Assembly (NCBI GenBank): GCA_964019135.1
Contig: OZ025249.1
Span: 37,213,759 to 37,277,758 of the forward strand
DNA from: Arenicola marina
Lineage: Eukaryota > Annelida > Polychaeta > Arenicolidae
Length of the DNA stretch: 64,000 bases
Direction: 5' to 3'
Each line of letters begins with the position of its first letter. Position 1 is the stretch's first letter. Made by a program: the position numbers and the translations under genes. Positions 1-12,113 of this stretch are shown one piece after another. The notes beneath the pieces were generated by a model, which saw nothing but the letters and a program-made list of their open reading frames with translations, was not told the origin of the DNA and did no database searches.

Positions 1-3000
1 TCGTGTATCCCTGGCACCATCCGTGTATCCCTGGCACCATCCGTGTATCCCTGGCACCATCCGTGTATCCCTGGCACCATCCGTGTATCCCTGGCACCAT
101 CCATGTATCCCTGGCACCATCCGTGTATCCCTGACACCACCTGTGTATCCCTAACACCATCCATGTCTCCCTGGCACCATCCGTGTATCCCTGGCACCAT
201 TCGTGTATCCCTGGCACCATCCGTGTATCCCTGGCACCATCCATGTATCTCTGGCACCATCCGTGTAGCCCTGGTACCATTCGTGTATCCCTGGCACCAT
301 CCATGTATCCCTGGCACCATCCATGTATCCCTGGCCCCATCCATGTATCCCTGACACCATCCATGTATCCCTAACACCATTCGTGTATCCCTGGCACCAT
401 CCATGTATCCCTGGCACCATCCGTGTATCCCTGGCACCATCCGTGTATCCCTGGCACCATCCGTGTAGCCCTGGTACCATTCGTGTATCCCTGGCACCAT
501 CCGTGTATCCCTGGCACCATCCGTGTATCCCTGGCACCATCCATGTATCCCTGGCACCATCCGTGTATCCCTGACACCATCCATGTATCCCTAACACCAT
601 CCGTGTATCCCTGACACCATCCGTGTATCCCTGGCACCATCCGTGTAGCCCTGGTACCATTCGTGTATCCCTGGCACCATCCGTGTATCCCTGGCACCAT
701 CCGTGTATCCCTGGCACCATCCATGTATCCCTGGCACCATCCGTGTATCCCTGGCACCATCCATGTATCCCTGACACCATCCGTGTATCCCAGACACCAT
801 CCATGTATCCCTAACACCATCCATGTATCCCTGGCCCCATCCATGTATCCCTGGCACCATCCGTGTATCCCTGGCCCCATCCATGTATCCCTGGCACCAT
901 CCGTGTATCCCTGGCACCATCCGTGTATCCCTGGCACCATCCATGTATCCCTGGCACCATCCGTGTATCCCAGACACCATCCATGTATCCCTAACACCAT
1001 CCATGTATCCCTGGCCCCATCCATGTATCCCTGGTACCATCCGTGTATCCCTGGCACCATCCATGTATCCCTGGCACCATCCGTGTATCCCTGGCACCAT
1101 CCGTGTATCCCTGGCACCATTCGTGTATCCCTGGCACCATCCGTGTATCCCTAACACCATCCATGTATCCCTGGCCCCATCCATGTATCCCTGACACCAT
1201 CCGTGTATCCCTGACACCATCCATGTATCCCTAACACCATCCATGTATCCCTGGCCCCATCCATGTATCCCTGGCACCATCCGTGTAGCCCTGGTACCAT
1301 TCGTGTATCCCTGGCACCATCCATGTATCCCTGGCACCATCCGTGTATCCCTGGCACCATCCGTGTATCCCTGGCACCATCCGTGTAGCCCTGGTACCAT
1401 TCGTGTATCCCTGGCACCATCCATGTATCCCTGGCACCATCCGTGTATCCCTGGCACCATCCGTGTATCCCTGGCACCATCCGTGTATCCCTGGCACCAT
1501 CCGTGTATCCCTGGCACCATCCGTGTAGCCCTGGTACCATTCGTGTATCCCTGGCACCATCCATGTATCCCTGGTACCATCCGTGTATCCCTGGCACTAT
1601 CCGTGTATCCCTGGCACCATCCATGTATCCATGGCGCCATCCGTGTATCCCTGGCACCATCCGTGTATCCCTGGCACCATCCATGTATCTCTGGCACCAT
1701 CCGTGTATCCCTGGCACCATCCGTGTATCCCTGGCACCATCCATGTATCCCTGGCACCATCCGTGTATCCCTGACACCACCTGTGTATCCCTAACACCAT
1801 CCATGTCTCCCTGGCACCATCCGTGTATCCCTGGCACCATTCGTGTATCCCTGGCACCATCCGTGTATCCCTGGCACCATCCATGTATCTCTGGCACCAT
1901 CCGTGTAGCCCTGGTACCATTCGTGTATCCCTGGCACCATCCATGTATCCCTGGCACCATCCATGTATCCCTGGCCCCATCCATGTATCCCTGACACCAT
2001 CCATGTATCCCTAACACCATTCGTGTATCCCTGGCACCATCCATGTATCCCTGGCACCATCCGTGTATCCCTGGCACCATCCGTGTATCCCTGGCACCAT
2101 CCGTGTAGCCCTGGTACCATTCGTGTATCCCTGGCACCATCCGTGTATCCCTGGCACCATCCGTGTATCCCTGGCACCATCCATGTATCCCTGGCACCAT
2201 CCGTGTAGCCCTGGTACCATTCGTATATCCCTGGCACCATCCATGTATCCCTGGTACCATCCGTGTATCCCTGGCACTATCCGTGTATCCCTGGCACCAT
2301 CCATGTATCCATGGCGCCATCCGTGTATCCCTGGCACCATCCGTGTATCCCTGGCACCATCCATGTATCCCTGGCACCATCCGTGTATCCCTGGCACCAT
2401 CCGTGTATCCCTGGCACCATCCATGTATCCCTGGCACCATCCGTGTATCCCTGACACCACCTGTGTATCCCTAACACCATCCATGTCTCCCTGGCACCAT
2501 CCGTGTATCCCTGGCACCATTCGTGTATCCCTGGCACCATCCGTGTATCCCTGGCACCATCCATGTATCTCTGGCACCATCCGTGTAGCCCTGGTACCAT
2601 TCGTGTATCCCTGGCACCATCCATGTATCCCTGGCACCATCCATGTATCCCTGGCCCCATCCATGTATCCCTGACACCATCCATGTATCCCTAACACCAT
2701 TCGTGTATCCCTGGCACCATCCATGTATCCCTGGCACCATCCGTGTATCCCTGGCACCATCCGTGTATCCCTGGCACCATCCGTGTAGCCCTGGTACCAT
2801 TCGTGTATCCCTGGCACCATCCGTGTATCCCTGGCACCATCCGTGTATCCCTGGCACCATCCATGTATCCCTGGCACCATCCGTGTATCCCTGACACCAT
2901 CCATGTATCCCTAACACCATCCGTGTATCCCTGACACCATCCGTGTATCCCTGGCACCATCCGTGTAGCCCTGGTACCATTCGTGTATCCCTGGCACCAT

Positions 3001-3978
3001 CCGTGTATCCCTGGCACCATCCGTGTATCCCTGGGACCATCCAAGTATCCCTGGCACCATCCGTGTATCCCTGGCACCATCCATGTATCCCTGACACCAT
3101 CCGTGTATCCCAGACACCATCCATGTATCCCTAACACCATCCATGTATCCCTGGCCCCATCCATGTATCCCTGGCACCATCCGTGTAGCCCTGGTACCAT
3201 TCGTGTATCCCTGGCACCATCCATGTATCCCTGGCACCATCCGTGTATCCCTGGCACCATTCGTGTATCCCTGGCACCATCCATGTATCCCTGGCACCAT
3301 CCATGTATCCCTGGCACCATCCGTGTATCCCTGGCACCATCCGTGTATCCCTGGCACCATTCGTGTATCCCTGGCACCATCCGTGTATCCCTAACACCAT
3401 CCATGTATCCCTGGCCCCATCCATGTATCCCTGACACCATCCGTGTATCCCTGACACCATCCATGTATCCCTAACACCATCCATGTATCCCTGGCCCCAT
3501 CCATGTATCCCTGGCACCATCCGTGTAGCCCTGGTACCATTCGTGTATCCCTGGCACCATCCATGTATCCCTGGCACCATCCGTGTATCCCTGGCACCAT
3601 CCGTGTATCCCTGGCACCATCCGTGTAGCCCTGGTACCATTCGTGTATCCCTGGCACCATCCATGTATCCCTGGCACCATCCGTGTATCCCTGGCACCAT
3701 CCGTGTATCCCTGGCACCATCCGTGTATCCCTGGCACCATCCGTGTAGCCCTGGTACCATTCGTGTATCCCTGGCACCATCCATGTATCCCTGGTACCAT
3801 CCGTGTATCCCTGGCACTATCCGTGTATCCCTGGCACCATCCATGTATCCATGGCGCCATCCGTGTATCCCTGGCACCATCCGTGTATCCCTGGCACCAT
3901 CCATGTTTCCCTGGCACCATCCGTATATCCCTGGCACCATCCGTGTATCCCTGGCACCATCCGTGTATCCCTGGCACC
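1..3978. repeat. 20-bp minisatellite array with higher-order repeats (truncated at window start)
   Basis: About 199 head-to-tail copies of a 20-bp unit, consensus CCATCCGTGTATCCCTGGCA, with recurring variants (CTAACA, CTGACA, CTGGTACCATT, CCATGTATCC, GTAGCC). Variant order repeats at long range: the run starting at 131 recurs at 2,451 (offset 2,320 bp, 116 units), the run at 1,561 recurs at 2,241 (offset 680 bp, 34 units), and the CACTATCCG variant occurs at about 1,597, 2,277 and 3,817. The unit has no stop in any frame on either strand, so very long open frames appear. Because 20 is not a multiple of 3, all three frames on a strand give the same 20-residue periodic peptide. I treat these frames as non-coding. 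The array ends at about 3,978 in unique sequence. Confidence 0.97.
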
Positions 3979-6703
3979 ACGTGGGGAGTGGGGAATGTAC
4001 TGCAAAGTTCTTCCGTGTAGCACGCATTAAGCCCAATTTCTACCATAGGTTCATACATCAAATTGGCTCGTGGTCCAAATTATTACAGATTACAGGGCTG
4101 TACAGTCACTACGGCAGACACAAGGCGTAAACTGATCTTTTCAATAATGGAGCACATTACATTATATACTATAGCAACCTAGCAGAAAAAGTTATGATGC
4201 GACATGAATTTATTTATGACGACACACAGGATTTATTAACAAATAACATGTCTTGGTGCCCTTGTCATAACCGTAGTATAATGTAGGAGAAGGAACAGTG
4301 ACAACTTGAAATTGTTTGTCAACATACCCATGAAAACTATGAATGTAAAAGAACTGAAATAATTTAGGAATATATTGCTAACTCAATACATATCCAGGAT
4401 TGGTCTTTCGAAATTTGCCTATTTGAGTTTCAGTTGTATTGATGATTGAAAAACGGAAATTTGGACTGTCCATACTTGTCACCCGGTTCAAAGTGTCATC
4501 TACCAATATATTGATATTAAACAGTTTACAGGTTTGTTTCGTTTGCCTCCAAACTGCCAGGCCGGGAAGTAGAAACCGCGAGAACTGACATGCCCTATTG
4601 TCAATTCCTAAAAACCTCATATTCACCAAATAAGTCATCGTTTCATGATGAGTGCACCCAGGTCGTAAAAGTACGAACGCGTGCACATATGGCCTGCCCA
4701 AGGGAAGCAGGCTTAAACACCAACATATTCGCTGAAATATCCGATGATACCCCACCAAAAGCAGACACCATACCATATCGAACTCGCAAACGCCCATCAG
4801 GCAATACGTTTTGTACTTTCGTGATATATTGTACCGTATACGCCGCACCGTTAAGATCCCCCTTCCTGGAAAGGGGGCTGGGGCGGCTTCCTATCTCAGC
4901 TAATAAACAGGCTGACCTCCAGATCATCATGTCGTGGATACATGGCCAGGTGGCACCTGCCTCCGAGGTATGTAGAGGCAACGACAGGCGAAACGAATGA
5001 AGACAAAATACCGCCAAGAACATGCTGTGCTATCGTACCCACCACGTGCTCTCCGGACAGCGGTACCAGTGATATATGCCAATGTATATGCTATACCTCA
5101 CATCGCAATTAAGTAACAGGTGCGAAATACTCGCCAGCCGCTATTACGTCATTAGTTCCTTTGGGTCTGAGGTAACAGATATCTGACGGACGGTGACGTG
5201 GGAGGTGACACCCGCGGCACCTGAGTAATGAGAGAATATGTCTCCAGGTGAGGCAAGCGGCCGCCCCCCCCCCCCACCCCCACCCCCCGCGGTTACACAC
5301 ACCCGACGGTAATAACTATTTGATGCCGGTCTCTCAACTCTGATGTCTGTCTGCCGAGCCAACTAGGCGGGCATGACCGCTGACCCCTCGTCAGCATGGC
5401 TTCACGCTCATTACACTAGTATGGCGACCGCGACGTGTCTGCAGCGGCCGTTCACCGCTTCTCGTGTGACGATTACCGGGACGAAGTGATGCTCAAGCCG
5501 GCTACCCTTGTTGTAAGATTAGTTCGGTAATCAAGGGAGACGAAGTATCTCCCGCGAACAGCCTAAAGGTCGGTTACCGCCGTGGCCTTTCAAAGTGGCT
5601 ATCTACACTTCCATCCAACATATTAAATCGCCCCAAAAAGCGGGTCGTTCTGCCTTCTGTTACACTCGTTAGGGCGGTCACCTCGTGCTGGCAAGGCGCG
5701 AGTACTGCGGAAGCTATGCGGAAACAAGGGTGCTCCTGTTGAATTGCGGGCAGGGCATGGAAGATGTTATTATTAATCAGCGTGAAATTGAGTGGTAACA
5801 AGTCACCATACCAACCTCTACGCTTCTGACCTCCCCCCCCCCCCCCCCCCGCCTCGCTCCCCCTCGCCTCGGCACATGGCAAACATTTTGTACATGACAA
5901 ACTGATCACTTATAGTCGCAACGAAAATTCTCCGGACAACGAAATTTTCCGTTTACGAGAAAATATTCACTGATTCGAAGAAAAAAATACTTTCTGTGTG
6001 AACTTCAAATCGGGGCCTAATAAGTGTATGTCAACTCACGTTTCCTTAGACATTGCAAATAAACTATCAGCAAATGTTGCTTTGCTGCACTTCGAAGCAG
6101 CCGATCGGCTTGATGGCGCCATTCACTGTTTACCGTGACGTCACTGGGCGATACCATTTACATCTTTATAAGGAGTCCTAGGTTTGAATCCCTTTGTAGT
6201 GTTTTATCATTAACTCTGTTTTTAAGCATTGACGCATACCTAAAGTCACCCAGAGTGAACTTGAAACCAGTTTAGTATCAACTGAGGCTAAACTTGAATT
6301 CATTGCGCGAAAGCAAACGCCTCCTGCAAAAGTGGGTACAGCAGATCAACCACTACCCCCTGACCATTGCATTCAACCTCGGTACCCTCGTCAAATGAAG
6401 CGATGGACTTCGCCAACCTGACCTAGATTTTGAACCAATCCGTTGGCAGTTGGATGACCTTTACATTTGCGCGACTGACAAGAGAACGAAAAAACAACAT
6501 CGTCTGTTCTATTAAATAGCATGGCAGGTCATGTATTGTGAGGATAGGAATATAACTGCAGATCGGATAAAATTGTTCAGACGGGCCCCAAGTCATATGT
6601 AAGGAATATGCATAGATTTCGTCATCAACTCGTAAAGTAAACAAATAATTCGCAAATGTCGATGTACGGAGAGTTTCCGTTTTGACTATAGTACATTATA
6701 TAC
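3979..6703. other. Non-genic interval, no gene recognised
   Basis: No reading frame here resembles a protein I know. Visible items are poly-C runs near 5,263-5,288 and 5,832-5,851, a palindromic CRE-type TGACGTCA at 6,136-6,143, and an AGGGCTGTACAG motif near 4,093 that matches the inverted termini described at 7,192-8,003. The rest looks like ordinary intergenic DNA. Confidence 0.6.
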
Positions 6704-7197
6704 TATAACAATAGCGCGAGTTATCGGGACGTTAGGCAGTGTTATTGGCCCGACATCAAGCCAATTTTCATTATCCGCCCGAGGCCGCGTAGAGGCCGAG
6801 GGCGGAAAATGAAATTGAAGGGCTACAAAGGCCGTGCAAAACTCGCGCTATTGCTATTATTACGAGTTAAATCTAAATTTAAGGCGTTAACTTGTCTCTG
6901 CTTCTTTGGTTTGATTTCCGCATGCAACGATCAAAGTAAAGCATTTTCTGACTGACTGCCTGCAACTCGCGACCTTTCCACATATAAGTTGGCCAGTCAC
7001 CTTTTTGATACCATATCGTTGCCAAGAAACATGGCACGTGCAACTAGGCAACTTGGTACGTATGCGGGCCATTTAAAGCTATAACTAGAATTCTTTTGTG
7101 CGTGATGTCATGTTTCATTGTTCTATGCAACGTCGCTATGGCAACGGTTGTCGATTGCATGGGCAGCAGGGCGGTTTGGATCAGAATATAACAATAG
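6704..7197 (+). mobile_element. Palindrome-bearing dispersed repeat, copy A
   Basis: This segment shares most of its length with 8,002-8,527 in the same orientation, from ATAGCGCGAG at the left to GGCAGCAGGGCGGTTTGG at the right. The left third is an imperfect inverted repeat (ATTATCCGCCCGAGGCC against its complement, with CGCGAG arms outside). Copy A has lost part of the stem that copy B keeps. The 11-bp TATAACAATAG flanks it at 6,704-6,714 and 7,187-7,197, which looks like a target-site duplication. There is no coding capacity, so a non-autonomous element is the likely identity; the superfamily is unknown. Confidence 0.65.
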
Positions 7198-8003
7198 GGC
7201 TGTACAGTTCTCGCGGGTTCTATTTGCGGTTTAGTTCTTTTGGGGACCAACAAAAGAACACGTGCTCTTAGAGCGAGTGCGCATCACGCTGGTGCCTTGC
7301 TGCAACTGCGTGACTCGCACTCATTGTAGTCAACGTTTTAGTGTTGGGAACCGGCCGGCTGCGCGGTTTGTGCGTGAAGAATCGAGTGGGTGTCAAACTA
7401 TTTTTTGTTTGCTTTGGTCCAGGCATGGCTAACTATAAAATCACAATATAATTGAAATTAAGATATTTATCTTTCCATAATGCATGTGGTCCGTTCGACG
7501 AGACTGTTGGAAGCGTTGTATGTTGAGGCAAATCATCGATGTTTACAGTTCCACGACTAACGGAGCACCATTGTCCTCACCTGCTCAGTCCATATAAGGA
7601 GCGTTGTTACGTAGCCATAGATACCGCGCGCAGACACGCGCGTCATGATGATTATTACGTCATACGACATAGAAAACCCCGCGCAACACGTTAGTTCGCC
7701 TGACACTGACAGTCACTCATGTCCATGAGACAACCGCATTCTGGTTTATCAACTGCCTAACCGCTCATACATTACATAAATCTACTCTGATGGTTATAAT
7801 TCTCATATTAACATAACTTCAGTGGTTATACTTGTGCTTTACAAGGACAGCTTTAGCCGATCTTGTGTGTGAGGCGAGTGAAGGCAAACAACCGGAAGGT
7901 AGGCAGCACGTACAGGCCGTTGATGCTAGGCATTGACGTAGAGCTTAGGTATCCCTGTCTCGTGGGGTTTTGATAAGATCCCGAAGTGATTGTACAGCCC
8001 TAT
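7192..8003. mobile_element. Segment bounded by inverted ATAGGGCTGTACA termini
   Basis: The interval between repeat copies A and B begins with ATAGGGCTGTACA and ends with its exact inverse complement TGTACAGCCCTAT, with weaker complementarity continuing a further 15-20 bp inward. The same core (AGGGCTGTACAG) also occurs near 4,093, so it is a repeated motif. No transposase or other coding region is visible inside about 810 bp. It may be a non-autonomous DNA element nested between the two copies, or the outer part of a larger composite. Confidence 0.4.
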
Positions 8004-8527
8004 AGCGCGAGATAGCGGGGCGTTAGGCAATGTTATTGGCCCGACATCAAGCTGTAGCAGCCCGTTAATTTTCATTATCCGCCCGAGGCCTCTACGCAGC
8101 CTCGGACGGATAATGAAATTGAAGGGTTGCTACAGCTTGATGAAGGGCCAATAAAATGCCTAACGCCATGCACAACTCGCGCTATTACTATTATTACGAG
8201 TCGAATTTAAGTTTAAGGCGTTGACTTGTCACTGCTTCTTTGGTTTTATTTCCGTATGCAACGACCAAAGTAAAGCATTCTAGGACTGGCTGTCCCCAAA
8301 TCGCAAGCCTTTCCACATATAGTTGGCCAGTCGCCTTTTCATACCATATAGATCGTTGCCAAGAAACATGGCACATGCAACTCGGCAACTAGGCATGGAA
8401 GCGGGCCGTTTAAAGCTATAACTACAATTCTTTTGTGCGTGACGTCACGTTTCATTGTTTTATGCAGCGTCGCTATGGCAACGATTGTTGATTGCATGGG
8501 CAGCAGGGCGGTTTGGGTCAGAATACA
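8002..8527 (+). mobile_element. Palindrome-bearing dispersed repeat, copy B
   Basis: Homologue of copy A at 6,715-7,186, in the same orientation. The first 190 bp (about 8,002-8,190) form a long imperfect hairpin. The arms run AGCGCGAG, CGTTAGGCA, TTGGCCCGACATCAAGC, TGTAGCAGCCC and ATTTTCATTATCCG, then return in reverse complement to end at CTCGCGCT. The remaining 340 bp are single-copy within the element. No coding region is seen. It is probably a fold-back or MITE-like element. Confidence 0.65.
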
Positions 8528-8820
8528 GCATTTTAGAGGCCTTCAGATGTAATGCTATTGTACTAGTTAACATGACTACCAACTCGTAATAATACAGCAT
8601 TTATCGGCCTTCAGATTTAATGCTATTGTACTAGTAAAAGCAATAATACATGGCATACTAAGCACATTATACATAATATACTAAGTACATAATACATTAT
8701 ATACTGAGCAATAATACATGGCATACTAAGCACAGTATACCTAATATACTAAGTACATAGTACATTATATACTAAACAATTATAGTGATATACTCAGCAC
8801 ATAGTACTTGACTGCATATG
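8528..8820. repeat. Short AT-rich tandem duplications
   Basis: A roughly 70-bp block containing GGCCTTCAGAT and AATGCTATTGTACTAGT occurs twice (about 8,529-8,640). A second 70-bp block with AATACATGGCATACTAAGCA also occurs twice (about 8,645-8,790). Both pairs are imperfect. There is no coding potential. Confidence 0.7.
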
Positions 8821-10317
8821 AGCGTAGTATACTACATCCAAAGCATAGTTTTAGCTTATAGCATACTTATTCATACCTATATATATATATATTTAGTATG
8901 TTATATACTGTGCATACTTTTTCGCTATGAGATACAGATCAAAACAATCTTAATCACATAGATAAGCATGCATGTTCTTAGTGCAGAGCGGCAGGAGCCT
9001 CTGTGCATGCCAGGTTTCGGGCATTTTGGTGATCTCGAGCTATCTTCTTGTCAAAGCACAGTGTTTGCTAATTAAGTTGAAGATGGGCAGTTGGTACCAT
9101 GGAAATAAAACCATCTGGGATGTTGTATATGACAATAGTTGACCTTTGCTTAAGTACTGATGGATTCTGTGCAAATGTAAATACTATTAAAATAAATAAA
9201 TAAATGTAAGAGGTGGCGCGTCTTTTTTGCTTCAAGATTATATAATCGGTTGCATATATGGAAGTTGCATTTTGAGGTGGCCGTTTATATGTGTATTCGT
9301 TATTGGTAACCTCGTTAAATAAATAAGGTTTATACATGAAAACAATCTAGAAAGTCAGTGCCACCCGAAAACATTTCCCTAGGACGGACGACGTGAACTT
9401 ATACAGGGAGGGCAATTGGACCGCGGTTTTGACGGGTTGGCTACCTTGCAAAAATGAAACTGTCATCTCCATTAATTTGAACATGTCAGATGGCGCATAT
9501 CTCGTCAGTGTTTAAGCCACGATTTCTTTAACAACGGCTCTACCACCTGTCCTGGTGGTTGAAGAACTCCCACTGGTCGGCCGGCCAAGACAGAGCAAAA
9601 GGTGTCAGGGTGTCAGTTGAGATAAGCTACCGGAAATTACACTCTCATGGACAGGATATATATACTTCTATATCATATCTATCGCTTAAGCATATTCTGT
9701 GGCATCGCAGAGTTAGGGTGAACATTGGGTAAAGTTTGTTTCTTTGAAAAGAAAATCCGCTCCTTATAGCTGATGTCGCAAGAAAGTGCACAACATTCGT
9801 CGGGGCCCGGCCAGCAGTAAGTCTAGGTCAGTATCAGTAAAAACACACATATATATATATAAATGTTTAGTTATTGTACACATGTCACTCCATATTCCCT
9901 TGGAGTGGTGTGTCATCCGTGGTGCAGTGTGGGCAGTGGTGTAGAGTGTGGAAGGGTCAGGTGCCCCCCCCCCGCCGCCTCCCCACTATCTATACCCGGC
10001 CTACTTTGGCCTCCCCGGGTTTAATGCATTAGCGTAAAATGAGAGAACACTGGGCGGTATACATCAACCACATTTAGGCTACACCAATACACTTTGTTAA
10101 ACGGTTGTCGATCGATTATCTCGTTTAAAAGAAAAGTATTGATCCAAGAGGTGGATTATCTGAATTAAGAAGACGCAAAATTATATTTCTTATGATTTTT
10201 GGACTGCGCATCACCACAACGAGCTGCGGTTTTTGTGCTTAAGCTAGGTGTGCTTTCTGAATGCGAAGCCTCATGACTCATCAGCCACCCCGTCACAGGG
10301 ACCTTGTGAACCGACAT
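8821..10317. other. Non-genic interval, no gene recognised
   Basis: AT-rich sequence with a TATATA run near 8,880, an ATATAT run near 9,848 and a poly-C run near 9,965. The short open frames show no recognisable domain. Confidence 0.55.
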
Positions 10318-12019
10318 ATGGGATCCTGTATACCACACCCACTGCCCTAGGTAGGCATGTGTGATTCCTGTATGCCACACCGACTGCCCTAGGTAGGCAT
10401 GTGTGATTCCTGTATACCACACCGACTGCCCTAGGTAGGCATGTGTGATTCCTTTATATCACACTGACTGCCCTAGGTAGGCATGTGTGATTCCTGTATA
10501 TCACACTGACTGCCCTAGGTAGGCATGTGTGATTCCTGTATAACACACCGACTGCCCTAGGTAGGCATGTGTGATTCATGTATACCACACCGACTGCCCT
10601 AGGTAGGTATGTGTGATTCCTGTATACCACACTGACTGCCCTAGGTAGGCATGTGTGATTCCTGTATACCACACCGACTGCCCTAGGTAGGTATGTGTGA
10701 TTCCTGTATACCACACTGACTGCCCTAGGTAGGCATGTGTGATTCCTGTATACCACACCGACTGCCCTAGGTAGGTATGTGTGATTCCTGTATACCACAC
10801 CGACTGCCCTAGGTAGGCATGTGTGATTCCTGTATACCGCACTGACTGCCCTAGGCAGGCATGTGTGATTCCTGTATACCGCACTGACTGCCCTGGGTAG
10901 GCATGTGTGATTCCTGTATATCACACTGACTGCCCCAGGTATAGGCATGTGTGATTCCTGTATATCACACTGACTGCCCTAGGTAGGCATGTGTGATTCC
11001 TGTATACCGCACTGACTGCCCTAGGTAGGCATGTGTGATTCCTGTATACCGCACTGACTGCCCTAGGCAGGCATGTGTGATTCCTGTATACCGCACTGAC
11101 TGCCCTAGGTAGGCATGTGTGATTCCTGTATATCACACTGACTGCCCCAGGTATAGGCATGTGTGATTCCTGTATACCGCACTGACTGCCCTAGGTAGGC
11201 ATGTGTGATTCCTGTATATCACACTGACTGCCCCAGGTAGGCATGTGTGATTCCTGTATACCGCACTGACTGCCCTAGGTAGGCATGTGTGATTCCTGTA
11301 TATCACACTGACTGCCCCAGGTATAGGCATGTGTGTTTCCTGTATATCACACTGACTGCCCTAGGTAGGCATGTGTGATTCCTGTATACCGCACTGACTG
11401 CCCTAGGTAGGCATGTGTGATTCCTGTATACCGCACTGACTGTCCTAGGCAGGCATGTGTGATTCCTGTATACCGCACTGACTGCCCTAGGTAGGCATGT
11501 GTAATTCCTGTATATCACACTGACTGCCCCAGGTAGGCATGTGTGATTCCTGTATACCGCACTGACTGCCCTAGGTAGGCATGTGTGATTCCTGTATATC
11601 ACACTGACTGCCCCAGGTAGGCATGTGTGATTCCTCTATACCGCACTGACTGCCCCAGGTAGGCATGTGTGATTCCTGTATATCACACTGACTGCCCCAG
11701 GTATAGGCATGTGTGATTCCTGTATACCGCACTGACTGCCCTAGGTAGGCATGTGTGATTCCTGTATACCGCACTGACTGCCCTAGGTAGGCATGTGTGA
11801 TTCCTGTATTCCGCACTGACTGCCCTAGGCAGGCATGTGTGATTCCTGTATACCGCACTGGCTGCCCTAGGTAGGCATGTGTGATTCCTGTATACCGCAC
11901 TGACTGCCCTAGGCAGGCATGTGTGATTCCTGTATACCGCACTGACTGCCCTAGATAGACATGTGTGATTCCTGTATATCACACTGACTGCCCTAGGTAG
12001 GCATGTGTGATTCCTGTAT
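10318..12019. repeat. 42-bp minisatellite array
   Basis: About 40 tandem copies of a 42-bp unit containing GACTGCCCTAGGTAGGCATG and TGTGATTCCTGTATA. Variants include CCCCAGG for CCCTAGG, TATCACAC for TACCGCAC, and a 2-bp TA insertion (GGTATAGGCATG) in several units. The 42-bp period keeps frames open on the minus strand (a 14-residue periodic peptide), but the recurring 2-bp insertions break the frame, which argues against coding. Confidence 0.97.
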
Positions 12020-12020
12020 G

Positions 12021-12113
12021 TTTTTTGAAGGTAACCATTTCACGCTGTTTACCGGTCATCAACCTCTGAAATGGATCCTGAGTCAACTAACCATCTTCCC
12101 GGCTTGCTCGTAG
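12021..12113 (+). pseudogene. Ty3/Gypsy-type RNase H fragment
   Basis: Directly after the last minisatellite unit the plus strand reads FFEGNHFTLFTGHQPLKWIL, then a short tail and a stop. This is the RNase H segment of Ty3/Gypsy-like polymerases, whose usual pattern here is F-x-(V/I/L)-x-T-D-H-x-(P/S)-L. The Asp that normally precedes the His, a catalytic residue in this family, is Gly here (TGH). Only about 20-30 codons remain, with no reverse transcriptase or integrase recognised on either side, so this is a dead fragment. Confidence 0.7.

Noticed and set aside
371-3780. Many open frames of 100-429 codons on both strands in the 20-bp array
   Set aside because: They arise because the unit lacks stops in every frame. 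All give the same 20-residue periodic peptide, with no domain and no start context.
10318-12019. Minus-strand frames of about 80-160 codons in the 42-bp array
   Set aside because: Periodic peptide from the tandem repeat, repeatedly broken by a 2-bp TA insertion, with no gene signals.
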